A stretch of 64,000 nucleotides of DNA. It comes from Paroedura picta (Eukaryota > Chordata > Lepidosauria > Squamata > Gekkonidae). Shown here one piece after another: positions 12,660 to 25,204 of this stretch. Numbering within the stretch: the stretch's first letter is position 1; every line of letters begins with the position of its first letter. The translations under genes and the position numbers were made by a program. The DNA lies in the NCBI RefSeq assembly GCF_049243985.1, contig NC_135386.1:19002202-19066201 (forward strand), written 5' to 3'. Below the pieces are notes generated by a model that did not search any database, was not told where the DNA came from, and worked only from the letters and a program-made list of their open reading frames with translations.

Positions 12660-13800
12660 CCCCCCCCCAGCTGGGAATGGGGCTGGTGGGAGTGCGAGTG
12701 TCCAGGGGACAGCTGAGCACACCTAGCCGCACCCACATGCCATGCGTGGCCCAGCCTGGTGGGCCGAGAGGAGCTGCTGACAAGCCCTGCCCCTGCGCAC
12801 GGCTGGCCACAGCCGCCCTCTCCCTGCCTGCCCTGTTCCAGCGCTCTTTCTGGAGAGGCCCTGGGGCCGGGGCAAGTGCCACATCCATCTGCCAGGGTGC
12901 TCGTGATGGGCTCATAATAGTCTCTGCTTGCATTCCTCTGTCTGGACGGATTAGCAGCAGGGATGCGTCCCAAATCTCTTCACCGGAGCCCGGCCTTCGC
13001 ATCGCATCACAAGCGCTCCGGCTTTTGTGTAGAGCTTCGTGGCCGTGAATCATCGTGGAAATTCCTCATTAGCACTTGAGCACACACAGGGAGGGGGGCA
13101 AGAACTGCGGAATGATGACTAAGGAGGCACAGACTCAGGTAACGTCTCCATCAGCCAGGGAGAAACTGACCCGGGGGCTTGTGAGGCTCCCGGAAGGGAA
13201 GGCGAGATGTCCAGCCGGGGATCCGACCCTTCTGCTCCACTGTGCTCCCCGCAGGCACACTTGTTGCTCAACCAAATTGGCTTCCCCTTCCAGGCCCCCA
13301 AACAGCAGCCGTTTATCCTAGCAGCCCACGTAGCATGGTCTGTCTTTCCCCCCCATGGATGACAGTGGCCAAGTGCCAGAGCAAGAGCCACGAGCAGCCG
13401 TGAGCCCCACACGTAGCAGCTCCAGGTGTGCTCTGCTAGGGCCCCCTAAGACCTAAAACCAGACTTGCCCCCAAAATGGCGCTCCAGATGCCACCTCCTT
13501 CCTTGCAGAACTCCTCCAAAGAGGATGAGGGGAGTGAGGAAGGTGCTCCAAACATGCATTTCAGTGTGGAGATAAATTACGGTGCCTTTCCTGGAAAGCC
13601 ATCCCAGAGTCCTCCAGCTGAGGTGGGAATGGACCCTTTGCACTCAGAGATGCCAGGGGTTTATGGAACAGCCCAAGGCCCAAACCCAGGGGGGGCACCC
13701 CCTCCTTCCAGCAAAGACTGGGAGAGCTGCAGGCCCACGAGAGGGAGGGATCCGTGCTGAAACAAGGGGGAAGTCTGGATGTTTAGATCCCCAAGGGGGA
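12660..13800. other. Intergenic, possible conserved non-coding segment
   Basis: No gene is seen. The part from about 12890 to 13075 is less GC-skewed than its flanks and has non-repetitive composition, including a homeobox-type GGATTAG. This could be a conserved element, but I cannot test it. Confidence 0.3.
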
Positions 13801-13860
13801 TCTGCAGGGCTGCAGTGCCGGGGAACAATGTCTGCAGGGCTGCAGTGCCGGGGAACAATG
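13801..13860. repeat. Exact 30-bp tandem duplication
   Basis: Two perfect adjacent copies of a 30-base unit beginning TCTGCAGGGCTGCAGTGCCG and ending AACAATG. Confidence 0.97.
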
Positions 13861-14215
13861 AGTACACACTGGCCCACAGGCGATGTCCCTTCATCTACAC
13901 TGGAAGCCATACTAGGAGGGCACAATGAACGCGGGAGACCAACGGGCCCTTGGGGACCTTCCTAGCAGAGGAAGAGGGAAAGGCTGCCTGGAGCAGGAGC
14001 AAAGCCCAGGGCAGGAAGAGGGAGCAGAGTGAGATTGGTGCTATGCCCCCCCGTCCCCCCCTCTCTCCCTCCTCCCCTTGCACTGGAGAACTGAGTGGGC
14101 TTCACCAACCAAAATGGAGGGGAAAGGGAAAGCCAAGGGAAATGGGGACTTGATGGCAAGCAATGAATGGTAGGGAAGGAATGGTAGGGAAGGCATGGAG
14201 GGGGGGCAGGAGCAG

Positions 14216-14262
14216 CCCCACCCCAACTGGATCAACCCCCCCCACCCCAACTGGATCAACCC
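14216..14262. repeat. Two-copy tandem repeat (about 23-24 bp)
   Basis: The unit CCCCACCCCAACTGGATCAA followed by a C-run occurs twice. A short CA repeat follows at 14277-14300. Confidence 0.9.
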
Positions 14263-14395
14263 CCCCCCCTCCCCCGCACACACACACACACACACACCCC
14301 ATGCCTCCATCGGCAATCTGCAAGTCTGGTTTCCTGCCTAAAGAGCCGAAGCCGAGGGAACCGTTTCTGCCGGGCTCCACATCGGAGCACTGCCT

Positions 14396-14520
14396 CTAAA
14401 AATATCCTGCATCTCCTCCTCTTGCATCATGGCTTTAAATAGCTTTTCGGATTTCACATTTCAGGAACGTTCGGGCTAAAAAACCTCCTGGCAGCCTCCA
14501 AGCCAAAAATAAATGTTACA
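14396..14520. promoter_or_regulatory. AT-rich island with perfect MEF2-type site
   Basis: CTAAAAATA at about 14397 matches the MEF2 consensus and is followed by non-repetitive AT-rich sequence (GGCTTTAAATAGC, AAAAATAAATG). It stands out in a GC-rich background and could be an enhancer; motif evidence only. Confidence 0.3.
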
Positions 14521-14933
14521 GGCACAGAAAGCCGGTCTTTCTCCTGCCGCTCGGGAAACGGAGGGCTTCTGCCCAGCAGACGAGGGAGGCCGGCGGAGGG
14601 GCCGGGTGGGAGGCGGAAAGCCAGGAGGGCCTTCAGTGCAGGCAAGGGGTCACCTGGCATGGGCGAGCAGCTCCACCCACACACCCAAGGGGCACAGGGA
14701 TCACCCATGCAGCTGCCTGGCATGTGGGGAAGGCTAGGGTGTCATCACAGGTGACCTGAGAGGGCCCCTCCCGTCTCGCCATGTTCCAGTTGCCTGCTTG
14801 TAGGATGTGGGGGGGGGCGGACATGGAGACCCATCCACACTATCCGGAACTCCTGGGAGCAGGGCCTTCTGCGGGGGCCACTCCACACACAGGCAGCATC
14901 AGCTGCCTGTACATGAAGACTGGAAGCCACATA

Positions 14934-15109
14934 ATAAATGAATGAATGAATGAATGAATGAATGAATGAATGAATGAATGAATGAAGGAAGGAAGGAAGG
15001 AAGGAAGGAAGGAAGGAAGGAAGGAAGGAAGGAATGAATGAATGAATGAATGAATGAATGAATGAATGAATGAATGAATGAATGAATGAATGAATGAATG
15101 AATGAATGA
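14934..15109. repeat. Compound microsatellite (AATG)n-(AAGG)n-(AATG)n
   Basis: About 50 bases of AATG units, about 50 bases of AAGG units, then about 76 bases of AATG units. The four-base unit lacks stops in several frames and so creates spurious open frames translating as FIHS/FLPS repeats. Confidence 0.98.
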
Positions 15110-18100
15110 CGCATGGGCTGCCTCCCTTGTGGCTCCCTCTCTTCTGGCTTTCTGCAAATTGTGCACAGCAGAATTGTGCAGGGGGCTTTTCTGAGCCGGC
15201 AGCAAAGTCCCAGGGCATTCAGCCATTCATGGCATTCCCAGGGTCAAAGATTTGGGTCGGGGGTCTGGCGGGCTGCACGTCTTTGGCTGGAGGGAGGACC
15301 CTGCTGTGCAGTCTTGCATCCCTTCCTGTGTCATGCTCACGCCTGCGTTTGGCTTCTGTTTTTTGGACTCAGCGCCCTGTCTGCTGAGCACATGGTGCCT
15401 TTATTTATTTGTTTAGGAAATGTGCGTGGCCCCTCTTGAGAAGCAGCTTGCGTGTAACCAGGCAGCACCATTAGAACGCGAGCATCACAAAGCAGGTCAA
15501 GTTGTGTCTTGTGGTGCCCACAGCGCCACTCCAGCGCCAGAGGCTGCTGCTTGCACAGGTCCGTTGCTGTAGGAGGAGAAAGCGCCGGAGGATGGCAGGG
15601 CTTGTCCTCTTGGGCTGCTTTTTAAAATGACAGGCAAAGCCTCTGAGGGGGCAGTTCTGCTGGGCAGCTGACCCACAGCCCCCCACCAGAGGCCTTGTTT
15701 GCATACACACACACACACACACACACACACAGATACACACATCTCCAGCCCCCACCTGGAGGTTGGCAGCTCTGCGAGCTGCACCTGCAAAGGCATTCCC
15801 CTCTCTCTTGTAGGGAGCTTTGAGCCTCTAGGTGGATCTTGGTGGTAGAGTAAAAGAGTCTCCCCAGACTGGGGGGGGGGGGGTTTCTTTACCCTCCTGA
15901 ATGATTTGGTGTCGTGTGTGAACCGGTCCGCTGTGCTGGATCCCTGGATCTCCTCTGGCCCCTTTTTTTAAAAAACTGGCCCGTTTCCAGTCCTCCAGCC
16001 CAAAAGCTGTTTTGTTGGCCAGTTGCAAAAGGTATTTGCAATTTCCTCTTGGACCAGAAGGATTTGCCCGGCATTTGCATGGAAAGTTGCAGGAGCAGAT
16101 TTCTCAAAGCTCAACCTAATTGCCAGAAGCGATGTCTGGGAAGTTACCTTTCTTAAGAAATCCAGTGTTGTGTGTGTGCCTCAGCGGGCACCACTAGGCA
16201 CCAGCACCTTTCCCGCCCACGGTGGGTGGCAGTTGTGGGCGAAGGGAGCCCAGGCCCCCTTCCATGCCTGTTTCCTCCCCACAACGGCTTCTTGCAGTGG
16301 AGCCCCAAGAGGGCACCTCAGGAACCACAGTGGGGAGAGGGTGGGGGGGGGACCTTTGGGCAAAGGGGCAGGAGATTCTGGGCAGGGCAGGGCAGGGGGG
16401 GCTCTTGGTCAGTGCTGCACTTGTTGAAATAGGCAGCTATGCTTGTGGGACATCAGGTCTCCCTATATTTTGATTAGCCTTTGGCAGTGGGAGAAATTCA
16501 CAGCCCAGGCTGGAGAGGTGGGGATTCTCAGGCAGCCTTTTTCTGGACCACCCAGTCTGGCTGGGGACCTTCCCTTCTGTTGGGCTTTCCACTCCTTGGC
16601 CGTGCAAATATTTCAGATATCAGAGGCTGGCAAAAGCCAGGCAGAGGCATCACTGAGTTCGTATCGGTGAAGAAGGAGGCCAGGCCGACGAGGCCTCTGG
16701 GAAGAAGCCAGGCTAATGTGGAGAGAGGGGCATCGTTGCAAGCTGTGTGCAAAAGCCAACCCATCCAGGGCCCAAGACACGTGAGGATCGGGTGCTAGCC
16801 TCTGGGAGGGGTCTGGGGAGCTCCTGGAATTGCAGCTCACCTCCAGGCACAGAGATCTGTCCCCCTGTAGCAAATGCGGGACTTGGGTGGCCTTGGGCCC
16901 CACTGCGGTCCCGGCCCTTTGTGGAGTTTCCTCCAGGAGTTTCTCAGCCTGCAGCTGGCCAGCCTCAGTCAGCTGCATCCTTCCCTGTCTGCTTGGCCTG
17001 GCCGGTGGGCGAGCCACCTGAAAGAGAACCAGCTTGTAAGACACTAGTTTGACCCACACACGCACGCACATGCGCACGCGCACACACACATGCGCACGCA
17101 CACACACACACACACACACACTACATAATCCCACGGCTGGCCCCTGAATCCAGCTGCTCTGAGGCAAGAGGGCTGCACACTGGAAAGGACTTAACTGAAC
17201 ACGGAACAGCCTTGCACAGGCCACATTCCTCACCTTGTGGCACTGGGTGAAATCAGCTGAGGCAGCAGACAGAATGAGCCACAGAAGCCGCTGGCCTCTG
17301 GCCCAGAAAGCACCCCTGAGCACACAGTGCACAGCGCTCACCCCCCTTCACCCTGGCTGCTTCCCGCCCCCATGGGCTTCTGGACCCCCACCCCACCCCA
17401 CTCCCTGGTCCCTCTCCATCTGCACCCGAGAAACTCTTCCAAACCCACCAGGAGGACACGCGTTGCCTTCACCTTGCTTGCCCCGCAGCACCACAAGGGA
17501 GCCCTGGGAACACCCGGAAAGGTCCGAAGGTGGCAACCACAGCCAAGAGTTTTGGCATAGCCGGAAGACGCAGCCGGGGGGGGGGGACTCTTTTGTCCCC
17601 GATGGTCTGCGTTCAACTGTTTAGGGCTGGAGAAAACACGTGGGATGAAATTGGGAGACAAAGTTTGGAAGTTTGCACCACAATGTAGATTTTATTTTCT
17701 GAGAGAGTGAGCTCCCGGCTCTTGTTCTTGGTTTGCCTTTCCTCCGGATGGTTCAGGCCTTTCTCTCTCCTCGGCCCAGGGGCCCTCGCCCCCTGCCCCA
17801 ATGCTCTCCCCCTCCCCCTTGCTTTCCAGTTGAAGCAAATGGGGTCTTTGTGGGAGGCAGGCAGGCAGGCAGGCAGCCCTGGGAAGAGGCTGGGGCAGGT
17901 TCAGGCAGCCTCTCCTCTCTGCCGCCCTTCCCTTGCCCACCGCATGCCCAAGAGGCAAGTCTCCACCCACTGCCAGGAATGCAGCCTCCCTCCCTCAGCC
18001 AGCCAGTTGGGTCTAGCCAGTCAAACTGAGCATGGGGGGGGGGGGGCGGGAGAGCGAATGGCCCAATCCACGGGCACCAAGGAGGGGACTGGAGGGTTAT

Positions 18101-18274
18101 GGAATTTGTGAATGGGCTGATCCTGTTCAGCTGCGGGGAGAGAGAACGGCCTGAAAGAATGCAGACTATTAATGCCACATGACAGCGCCTGGTCCAGCTG
18201 TTTCCACAGCTCCCCCCACCCCCGCCCCCACCCCACCCAAGGACCTGCCAGGACATCTGCTGCACGGGATTCCG
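15110..18274. other. Intergenic, CA-repeats only
   Basis: Nothing gene-like is seen. It contains (CA)n tracts at about 15703-15731 and 17053-17121, the latter mixed with CACG steps, plus several poly-G tracts. Confidence 0.6.
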
Positions 18275-18275
18275 G

Positions 18276-18300
18276 CTCACTCACTCACTCACTCACTCAC
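18276..18300. repeat. (CTCA)n microsatellite
   Basis: About six CTCA units. Confidence 0.9.
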
Positions 18301-19860
18301 GCAGCTGTGCTGGAGGCGGCCGGTCTCTCCACCTGTTGCCCACCGCCCGGCGAAGATGCTCCGGATGCCTCCGAGGGTGATGTCCAACTTTCTTTCCACC
18401 TTCTCCTGCTGCCTTTCGCTTCTTGTGCCTGCCCTTCGAAGACTCCCCATGCCATTCCCATGTCCTTATCACTTTTCCTGCCAGCTTTCGCATCGTAACC
18501 GTTGGACGGAGAACTGATAAGGGTGTGGGTATGGCCCGCACAGCCCCGGAGTCTCTGGGTGGGTTTGCCTGGCCTTCGCGAGGGCTTCCTTCCCCTTGCG
18601 CACCTGGCCAGGCTTGTGGGAAGGAGAGCCTTCCCCCTTGCATGGGGAAGAGGATGTCCATGGGCAACCAGAGATGCTAAGGTGGCTCTTTGAGCCCTGG
18701 CCAGGGGCCACAATCCACTGGCTGTGCTTTCCTGGAGAGGTTTGTGGGGGAAGACTTTCAAAGATGGGGGGAATTGCCTGACTTTTGAAAATGCTACACA
18801 AGAGGTGCTGCTGATTATTGGCCCTTCTGACTCTGCCCTGAGTCCCTTGCGATGCTCCTTGGGACAAAACCCGACTGTGGCTGAAATGTTAAACTTTATG
18901 GAAGGAAGGTCTTTAAAGGCCCCCCGGTGAGGTCTACTTTGCCCTCAAAAACAGCAGGAAACTTGGAGAGCTCTACTGTGAAATCCCCGGCAGAGTCCTG
19001 CAGGCTCTGCCCTTTGACTTTGATGGGTTTAGACTGGAGTAAGTCTGCACAGGATTGCATTGCTTAAGACCCAGAGGGGAGCAGAGAACACTTTTCCCTT
19101 CCCAAGACCTGATCCAAATAAAATATGGGTTGACTTTTCTGCTCAGCCCAAAAATTCTTCATTATGCGTCTGTCCAGCTGTCTCCTCAGAGATAAAGGCT
19201 AATTTGCCTCTGCCAGAATTAATGTGACTGTTTTCTAACAGGAGATTGATGTGGACTTCAGAAGTTTTATATCTGAATTTTACAAAACGACTAAGGCCTC
19301 CAGTTCCATTTATCCACAGAGAATCCTGTTGGCCAGGGGCACCCAAGGAGCGAAGAGGAAGAAGCCCTCTGACCTCTCCTGGGGTTGCCGTGATTCTCTC
19401 TTTCCCCAGCAGTTAAGGGTCCTCTTTTCCTCTTGAAGAAGCCAAAGGAAGCTTCTGGATTCTGGCAAGTCCTGGACCCTCCGGGCTCCCCTCCGGGCGG
19501 CCGTTAGGGTCCCTGTTGGGTCTGAAACGGCTTCCAAGGTCCCCAGGAGATCTCGGTACATCTCCGCCAGGGATAGGAAAGGACGTCGTCTGCGAGATCC
19601 TTTCTGCAGGAGCCTACAGGATAGCCTGAGTGTGTGTGCGTGTGTGTGTTGTGAGGAAGGGGGGTCTTGGCTGCCCCTCCTTTTGCTGCAGGCCCAGCCG
19701 TGCTGGCGATGGAGGCCTACTCCTTCTGGCCTGCCTCTGAGGAGAGGAGAGCCCTGTGGCAAGGCTCTGGCTAGGCTGCCTGGGCAAGCAGCAAGGGGAA
19801 GGGGAGCCTCCCCGTTGGGTGGGCTGATGGGCTCGGTGGGGAGAGAGAAAGGAAAAGGTC
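18301..19860. other. Intergenic, low-GC patch
   Basis: No gene is seen. Bases about 18780-19330 are less GC-rich and non-repetitive in appearance; 19015-19070 resembles a squamate interspersed repeat fragment (TTAGACTGGAGTAAGTCTGC then AGGATTGCATTG). Confidence 0.4.
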
Positions 19861-19865
19861 GGCTA

Positions 19866-19930
19866 GGCAGGGCAGGGCAGGGCAGGGCAGGGCAGGGCAG
19901 GGCAGGGCAGGGCAGGGCAGGGCAGGGCGG
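19866..19930. repeat. (GGCAG)n pentanucleotide array
   Basis: About twelve near-perfect GGCAG units ending in a GGCGG variant. Confidence 0.97.
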
Positions 19931-20379
19931 GGCAAGACAGCCAGCCCACCCCATGCCCCAGAGGTCAGAGACAGGCCAGAGTCTGGCTGTGCCCTGGTGT
20001 CACTGAGGCCAGTCTGGTCTCATCTGGTCTGGTCCGGTCTGCCTGGACACAGGAGACCCAGCTGAGGCCACCCCCATCCCTTGTGAGCACTGTGGCTGCC
20101 GGAGGGGAAGAGATGGCAGCCCCTGGCCAGGGAGGAAGGGAAGGGGGACCAGGTGTCATCATCCAGGGGGACTGAGCTCTGAATATCAGCTGTGATTCTG
20201 GGGGATCCGCAGGTCCCCCCCAGAGACTGGCATTCCCTCCCTGCCTTGAGAGACGGTTAAGTCAATGGTCACCAGGTCCCCTTTGCCCACTGGCCAGGGA
20301 TGGGGATAGGCCTTCCAGATCCAGGCAGAGCTGGGTGCAGGATGCAGATGGGCACAGGGAAACCCTTTTGACTCAGAGA

Positions 20380-20505
20380 ATGAATCAGATGTGAACTTTG
20401 CTGCCAGAGGATGTAGTGATAGACACAGGAATAAACAGGATTAGATAGATGCATGGAGATCATGGTTCTCCAAGCTGCAGAACATGGAGACAACTCAGGG
20501 GAAGG
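20380..20505 (+). mobile_element. CR1-type LINE, 3'-end fragment
   Basis: GCTGCCAGAGGATGTAGTGATAG, then GGATTAGATAGATGCATGGAG, parallels the amniote CR1 3' region (GAGGATGTGGTGATGG then GGGGATTAGACAAATTCATGGAG). It is short and divergent, so an old insertion. Only the 3' end is recognisable. Confidence 0.65.
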
Positions 20506-21549
20506 CAGGGAGGGAGGTCAGACAGACCCTCCCTGGCCTGACCTGGCAGGGCTCTTCTCAGTAAAGGACCCCTCCCAAACATCAATTCCCTCCCGAGGAA
20601 CTGGCCTCTCTAGTCTGCAAATGAGCGAGAGTTCTGGAAGTTGCCCAGGTCCCCCCTGCAGGCTGGCATCCCTAGTAAAGCTGCCTGGCAGGGCACATCT
20701 CCCAGACCCCCAAGCCCCTCTTGCCCTGCCCGCCTTGGGCCACGAGAGCGCCTGATAAAGTGCGAAGCTGCAGAAGGCCATGAGCCCATGTTTCAAGAAG
20801 GGGGGTGAGATATTTGGGGCAGAAAGGCCGATGAAGATGTGCCAAGGGGAACTGTTTTCGGGGCGGGATTCATGGGTGCTCTGAAGAGCCAGGCAGGAGT
20901 GGCGGGAGTGTAAAATCAGTGGAGTTCTTTGGCCAAAAAACAGACCCTGGGAACGGCCTGGCTGCTCAGCTCCAGGAGACGCTCCTTGCCACCCCCACTC
21001 AGCAAGCGCAGGCTAATCCCCTGCGTGAGACTCCTCGGGTCCTCTCTAAACACGGGGATGGCCTCCATGAGCCCCCGGGGACTGGCCAGGGGCTGTTTTG
21101 TTAACCATGAAAAGGGGGCTTATGCTGAGGCGGAGAGCAGCTGAGGCAGCGGAATGGCTGGGGCTCAGGAAAGGCAGCGTCAGCAGCCGGCTCCAGGGGT
21201 CAGCCTGGTCTGGGGGGGCAAACAGGGGCTCTCCCTCCCCTCCCCTCCCTCCCCTCCCCGTCCCTTGCTGAGTATGCAGTCTGAAGGCTAAACCCATCCA
21301 TAGGAAATTCCAGCACGGCCAGAGGACGAGGCAAGCGAGCAGAGACCGGATGTTTCATAAATATCAAAGCAGAGGCCGGAAATTTCAGTCCGCCGGGAGA
21401 AATTAAAGAAGGGTGCATCGGTGGTTGTGGGGGGGGGGGTGGTGCTCCACAGGGCCTAGAAGCGGTTCTCCCTGCCTGCCTGCCTGCCAGCCATGCTCTC
21501 TCTCCACAGAGCTCCGGATGCTACCCCTTGCACTGTAGCCGGTGTCCCT

Positions 21550-21832
21550 AGCTCTTCTGACCCTGTGGCACCTCGGGCATCCTGACACCGGGCAGAGCTC
21601 TGGCACAAAATGGCTGCTGCAGGAGGCGGAGCCAAGCGTAAAATGTTAGGGAGAAAAGTTATATGTAACTCTTCGACATTTCAGGCAGAAGCTCTGTTTT
21701 GACTGGATGCCTTCTTATCTGTGCAACCAATCAGAGGCCTTGCTGGGCAGAAGCCTTATCTAGCCCTGCCCACTTTCTGAAAGTACTTGTCAGGCGCTGT
21801 GGCACCCGTGGGCATCAGAGTGAGCACCCCTG
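21550..21832. mobile_element. hAT-like MITE (old copy)
   Basis: The ends are imperfect inverted repeats: the left end contains TGTGGCACCTCGGGCAT and the right end TGTGGCACCCGTGGGCATC plus GAGCACCCCTG, which on the other strand starts CAGGGGTGCTC. The interior has ACAAAATGGCTGCTGCAGGAGG, AATCAGAGGCCTTGCTGGGC and CCCTGCCCACTTTCT, which I recognise from a common squamate non-autonomous DNA element. The target duplication is unclear and the ends are eroded. Confidence 0.6.
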
Positions 21833-21839
21833 TGCTCTA

Positions 21840-23430
21840 GGGTGGGGAGCCGAGATGCCCTTAGTCCGTGTTCATCGTGGGGTCACGACTGGAAAGCAGG
21901 GAGGGGGGCTAGGCAGGCCCTCCCTGGCCTGGCCTTGCAGGGCTCTTCTCAGTGCTTCTCAGCCTCCTTGGCCCCCAGTGACCTCACAGTGGCCTAGAGT
22001 TCTGGCGCAAGCCACAGCTGAGTTGCCTTGAAGCCCATTTGCTCTCCTGCTTCCACTTTGGGCCCCGGCCTTCATGCCTGCCATTGAGTGCTTCTGTGCC
22101 GCAGCCTGAGAGTGGACGGTGGATGCAGAGCAGCAGGCATCTCCCCCCCCCCCGCAACCTCTGCGGATCGCAGCCGCCTGAAGACAATGGATCTGGAATG
22201 CAGAAATGCCGCTTGTTTGCATAACATCTGGGGGGGGGGAATAAGCAGAGGATCATCTCACTGCCACTCCCATTAAAGAAACCAGACAGCTCAGCTGGCC
22301 AGTCCTCCATGGGAGCTGAGACTGGAATTCCTCCCCACGGCTGACTCAGCCCTCCTGGCCACCTGCACCCCGGCCATGCGGGGCGGCGGCTCTCCCTTCA
22401 CACGCAGGCCTCCGCCTGGGCTGGCCCTCTGGTGCCCTCTGGTGCCCTCTGCCTTCTGGAAACCCTCACGCTCTGCTCCTGATGATCCTGTCGGACAGAC
22501 CGGGAGACTTTGCCGAAGGGGGCAGGCAGAGACACCTCTAGGCTCAGCCCATCCAGCAAAGTGCTCTCTCTCTCTCTCTCTCTTAGACCCACCTACTCTA
22601 CTCCCCAAAGGATAAAAGAGGAAGGGGAGAGACTTGGATAGGCTTGCTAACTTACACAAAATGCAAATGACACATCATAGACCCTGAAGAAAGTACAGAA
22701 ATGGATTCCCAGTGTTACCCTGGATCAGTCGAGCTCCTACCATTGGAGGATGGGCCACTAGAGCTCAGCCAGCGCCCCCTCCCCCCATTAGGCTAAGAAA
22801 ACCACAGGTGACTAAGAGGCACAGCTGATTCGGTGGGGAGGAGGACACTTCTTGTTCCAGGTGTGATGGGCGTGCAACAGAATCAGACAGGTATTTGAAA
22901 CAGGAATTGACATTCTTTAGATTTTTGAGCTCCTGTTGCAAAATTAGGTTGTGCTGGGTCCACACAAGAGGTGCCATCCTGGCCCCTGGCTAGTATCCAC
23001 ATGACACTGGATGGAAAGTTTGATTCAGGTTGCAAAATCCCAGCTGGATTCTTGATTCACCGTATTCTTTCAAAAAGTTAGAGGGGGGGGGCAGATGCTC
23101 CATTGCACAAGCATTCCTGTGAGCAGATGAAGATAACTGTAGGGAAACCCGTTCCATTCTCCGTAGTTGTAAGTTCTGTTCTCATTTGTGTTTTGCATCT
23201 TTCAATGACAAAATTGAAGCTTTGTGTTCAATCAGCAGCAAAAACAATCTATTGAGAGCCATCAAAAGCAAATGCTGCCTCATAAGTTTAGGGAAGGAGT
23301 CATAAGCCCACAGCCACCAACACCACCCCAACACCACCCCCAATGTGACTGGGTGGCTCTTCCTGCCTGATGCCTGAGATGCCCACCCCTCACCCTGGCT
23401 CCAGAGTCTCTCCAAGCAGCCCACAGAGGC
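21840..23430. other. Intergenic, nothing recognised
   Basis: No gene is seen. It contains a CT-repeat at 22563-22584 and a lower-GC segment at about 22820-23280 that looks non-repetitive but is not identifiable. Confidence 0.5.
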
Positions 23431-23436
23431 CCAGGA

Positions 23437-23527
23437 AGGAAGGAAGGAAGGAAGGAAGGAAGGAAGGAAGGAAGGAAGGAAGGAAGGAAGGAAGGAAGGA
23501 AGGAAGGAAGGAAGGAAGGAAGGAAGG
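23437..23527. repeat. (GGAA)n microsatellite
   Basis: Over 20 nearly perfect GGAA units. Such arrays can act as ETS-factor sites, but no gene is adjacent. Frames through it translate as PSFL or EGRK repeats and are not genes. Confidence 0.97.
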
Positions 23528-24387
23528 TGCATTTCCCATCCGGGGGCTGGTCTTTGCAGTGAAGGCCTTCATGAGATTCTAAATCATTTGCATGCTTAGT
23601 AATCCACATATTCTTCCGTTGTTTCATAATCTGTGTAAGGTTCAGTCGTTGGTCAGATGTTGTAACAAGTTTCCAAGATGGTTCTTAACAAGATAGCTCA
23701 TTAGTGTGATGGAAGAAATAGCAAATTTATTACTTTTTAATTACTGGCAGCTCTAAATGTAGCCGGAAAACATCCTTAGAGTAGCGACTGTCAAGATGTA
23801 GCCTAGAACACCCTCAAAAATTAGCTTGTGTTGACCAGTGTCTAGGCCGGATCCCTCTGGCCCCCTGGTCTCCTCCCCCATGAAATGAGTGGGAGGGGGC
23901 TGCACACTGGCCCAGGACTCGTTGCCGGCCTGGCCTGGCCTGGCCTCTCTCGGGGAAGGGGCTTCCTTCATCCTTTGCCAGCCCTTTGGCAGGGCTCCCT
24001 GAGCTCCTTCAGCCGACAGTCCTCCCCAGGTTGGCAGCGGGGGTTATCTCTGGCAGGTTTGCCCTGGCTGCCCTGCTCCACTCCTCAGGCAGTGGCCACG
24101 AATGCCCCCTCTCCACGGAGGCCTCCCTCCTGCCACGAAAGGGACTACATAGAGTCTTCTTTCGGGATTCAGAGGCCCCGGTGTACGGGCGGGGGGCGGG
24201 CTCGCCATGTCCACTTGAGCAGGGGTCGGGTTCCTGGGCGTTGAAACACCCCCCTCTGGTGGCGGAGAGAGGGCATGGCGGCCAGCCTCCTGGCTGTGTG
24301 CCGTCCCCGCAAGGCACGGCTGCCGTCCTTCCCAGAACTTCACTCGGGGACAGGAGGGGCCTGGGTGGGGTATTGCCCTCGGCCCCG

Positions 24388-24490
24388 CCTCCCAAAGCAG
24401 CCGCCTTCTCCCGGTGAACCGACCTCTGTCCCCTGGAGATCACTTGTAATAGCGGGAAATCTCCAGGCCCCACCAGGAGGTTTCAGAAAG
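24388..24490 (+). mobile_element. Short interspersed repeat, 'CTCCAGGCCCCACC' family, partial
   Basis: AAAGCAGCCGCCTTCTCCCGG ... CTGGAGATCACTTGTAATAG ... ATCTCCAGGCCCCACCAGG matches a very common squamate repeat. Two further copies occur in this window, at 38110-38280 and, inverted, at 50139-50322. The family ends are GGTTGCCA-like, so it is probably a MITE. Confidence 0.6.
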
Positions 24491-24867
24491 AAGTTGTGTA
24501 TCTTTGTTATCAGATCAAGAGGATTTTTTTTTTGGGGGGGGGCTGCCCTGGGCCTGAGAGGCCTCTTCCTCCTTTTTCTCCCTCCCCGCCCGCCCCCTCG
24601 CCAGTCCAGCCCTGTGCCTCCGCTCACCCCCATGGGACTTTGCCCGGCCAACACCCTGCGTGCAAAATATCTTCTTGATAATCTCCCAAAGGAATTCCCA
24701 TCCTTGAACTTTGGCAGCCTCATCGTTATTTTTGCTTTCTCTCCTTTGGGGAGGGGCTCGGGGGGGGGGATGGCAACCACACTTTCACACTTACCATGTT
24801 AGAATTTATGTTTACATATTTTTTGTTATGATACACCAATCCCCCCCCCAAAAAAACCCCTCTACTG

Positions 24868-25178
24868 CAGTGGTCCCCAACCTTTTTATCACCGGGGACC
24901 ACTCAATGCCGGGGACCCCTCAACGCCTTTTACTGAGGCCCGGGGGGGGGGTAGTTTACTCCTCTACTCTCAACCACTGCCCTAACGCTCTCTGATCACT
25001 ATGGTAATGTTTAAACATCCCTTCAAAATAAGATACAGACACGCCACAACAATGAAGTGTGTTGTAAAGGGCTGGGGGGGATGAAGTAAAGGGGGGGGGA
25101 GAAGGCGTCCTTTGGTGCCCACCTCCAATTAGTTGAAGGACCACATGTGGTCCGCAGCCCACAGGTTGGGGATCACTA
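24868..25178. mobile_element. hAT-family MITE with TIRs and 8-bp target duplication
   Basis: The left end starts CAGTGGTCCCCAACCTTTTT and the right end, reverse complemented, starts TAGTGATCCCCAACCTGTG. Flanks are CTCTACTG (24860-24867) and CTATACTG (25179-25186), a 7/8-matching 8-bp duplication typical of hAT. The 311-bp element has no transposase frame, so it is non-autonomous. The divergent TIRs and the mismatch in the duplication indicate moderate age. Confidence 0.9.
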
Positions 25179-25204
25179 CTATACTGTGTTTTGTTAATAC
25201 CAGA

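Noticed and set aside
14745-15226. Frames with repeated FIHS and FLPS
   Set aside because: They are the translation of the AATG/AAGG microsatellite.
23182-23627. Frames with repeated PSFL or EGRK
   Set aside because: They are the translation of the GGAA microsatellite.
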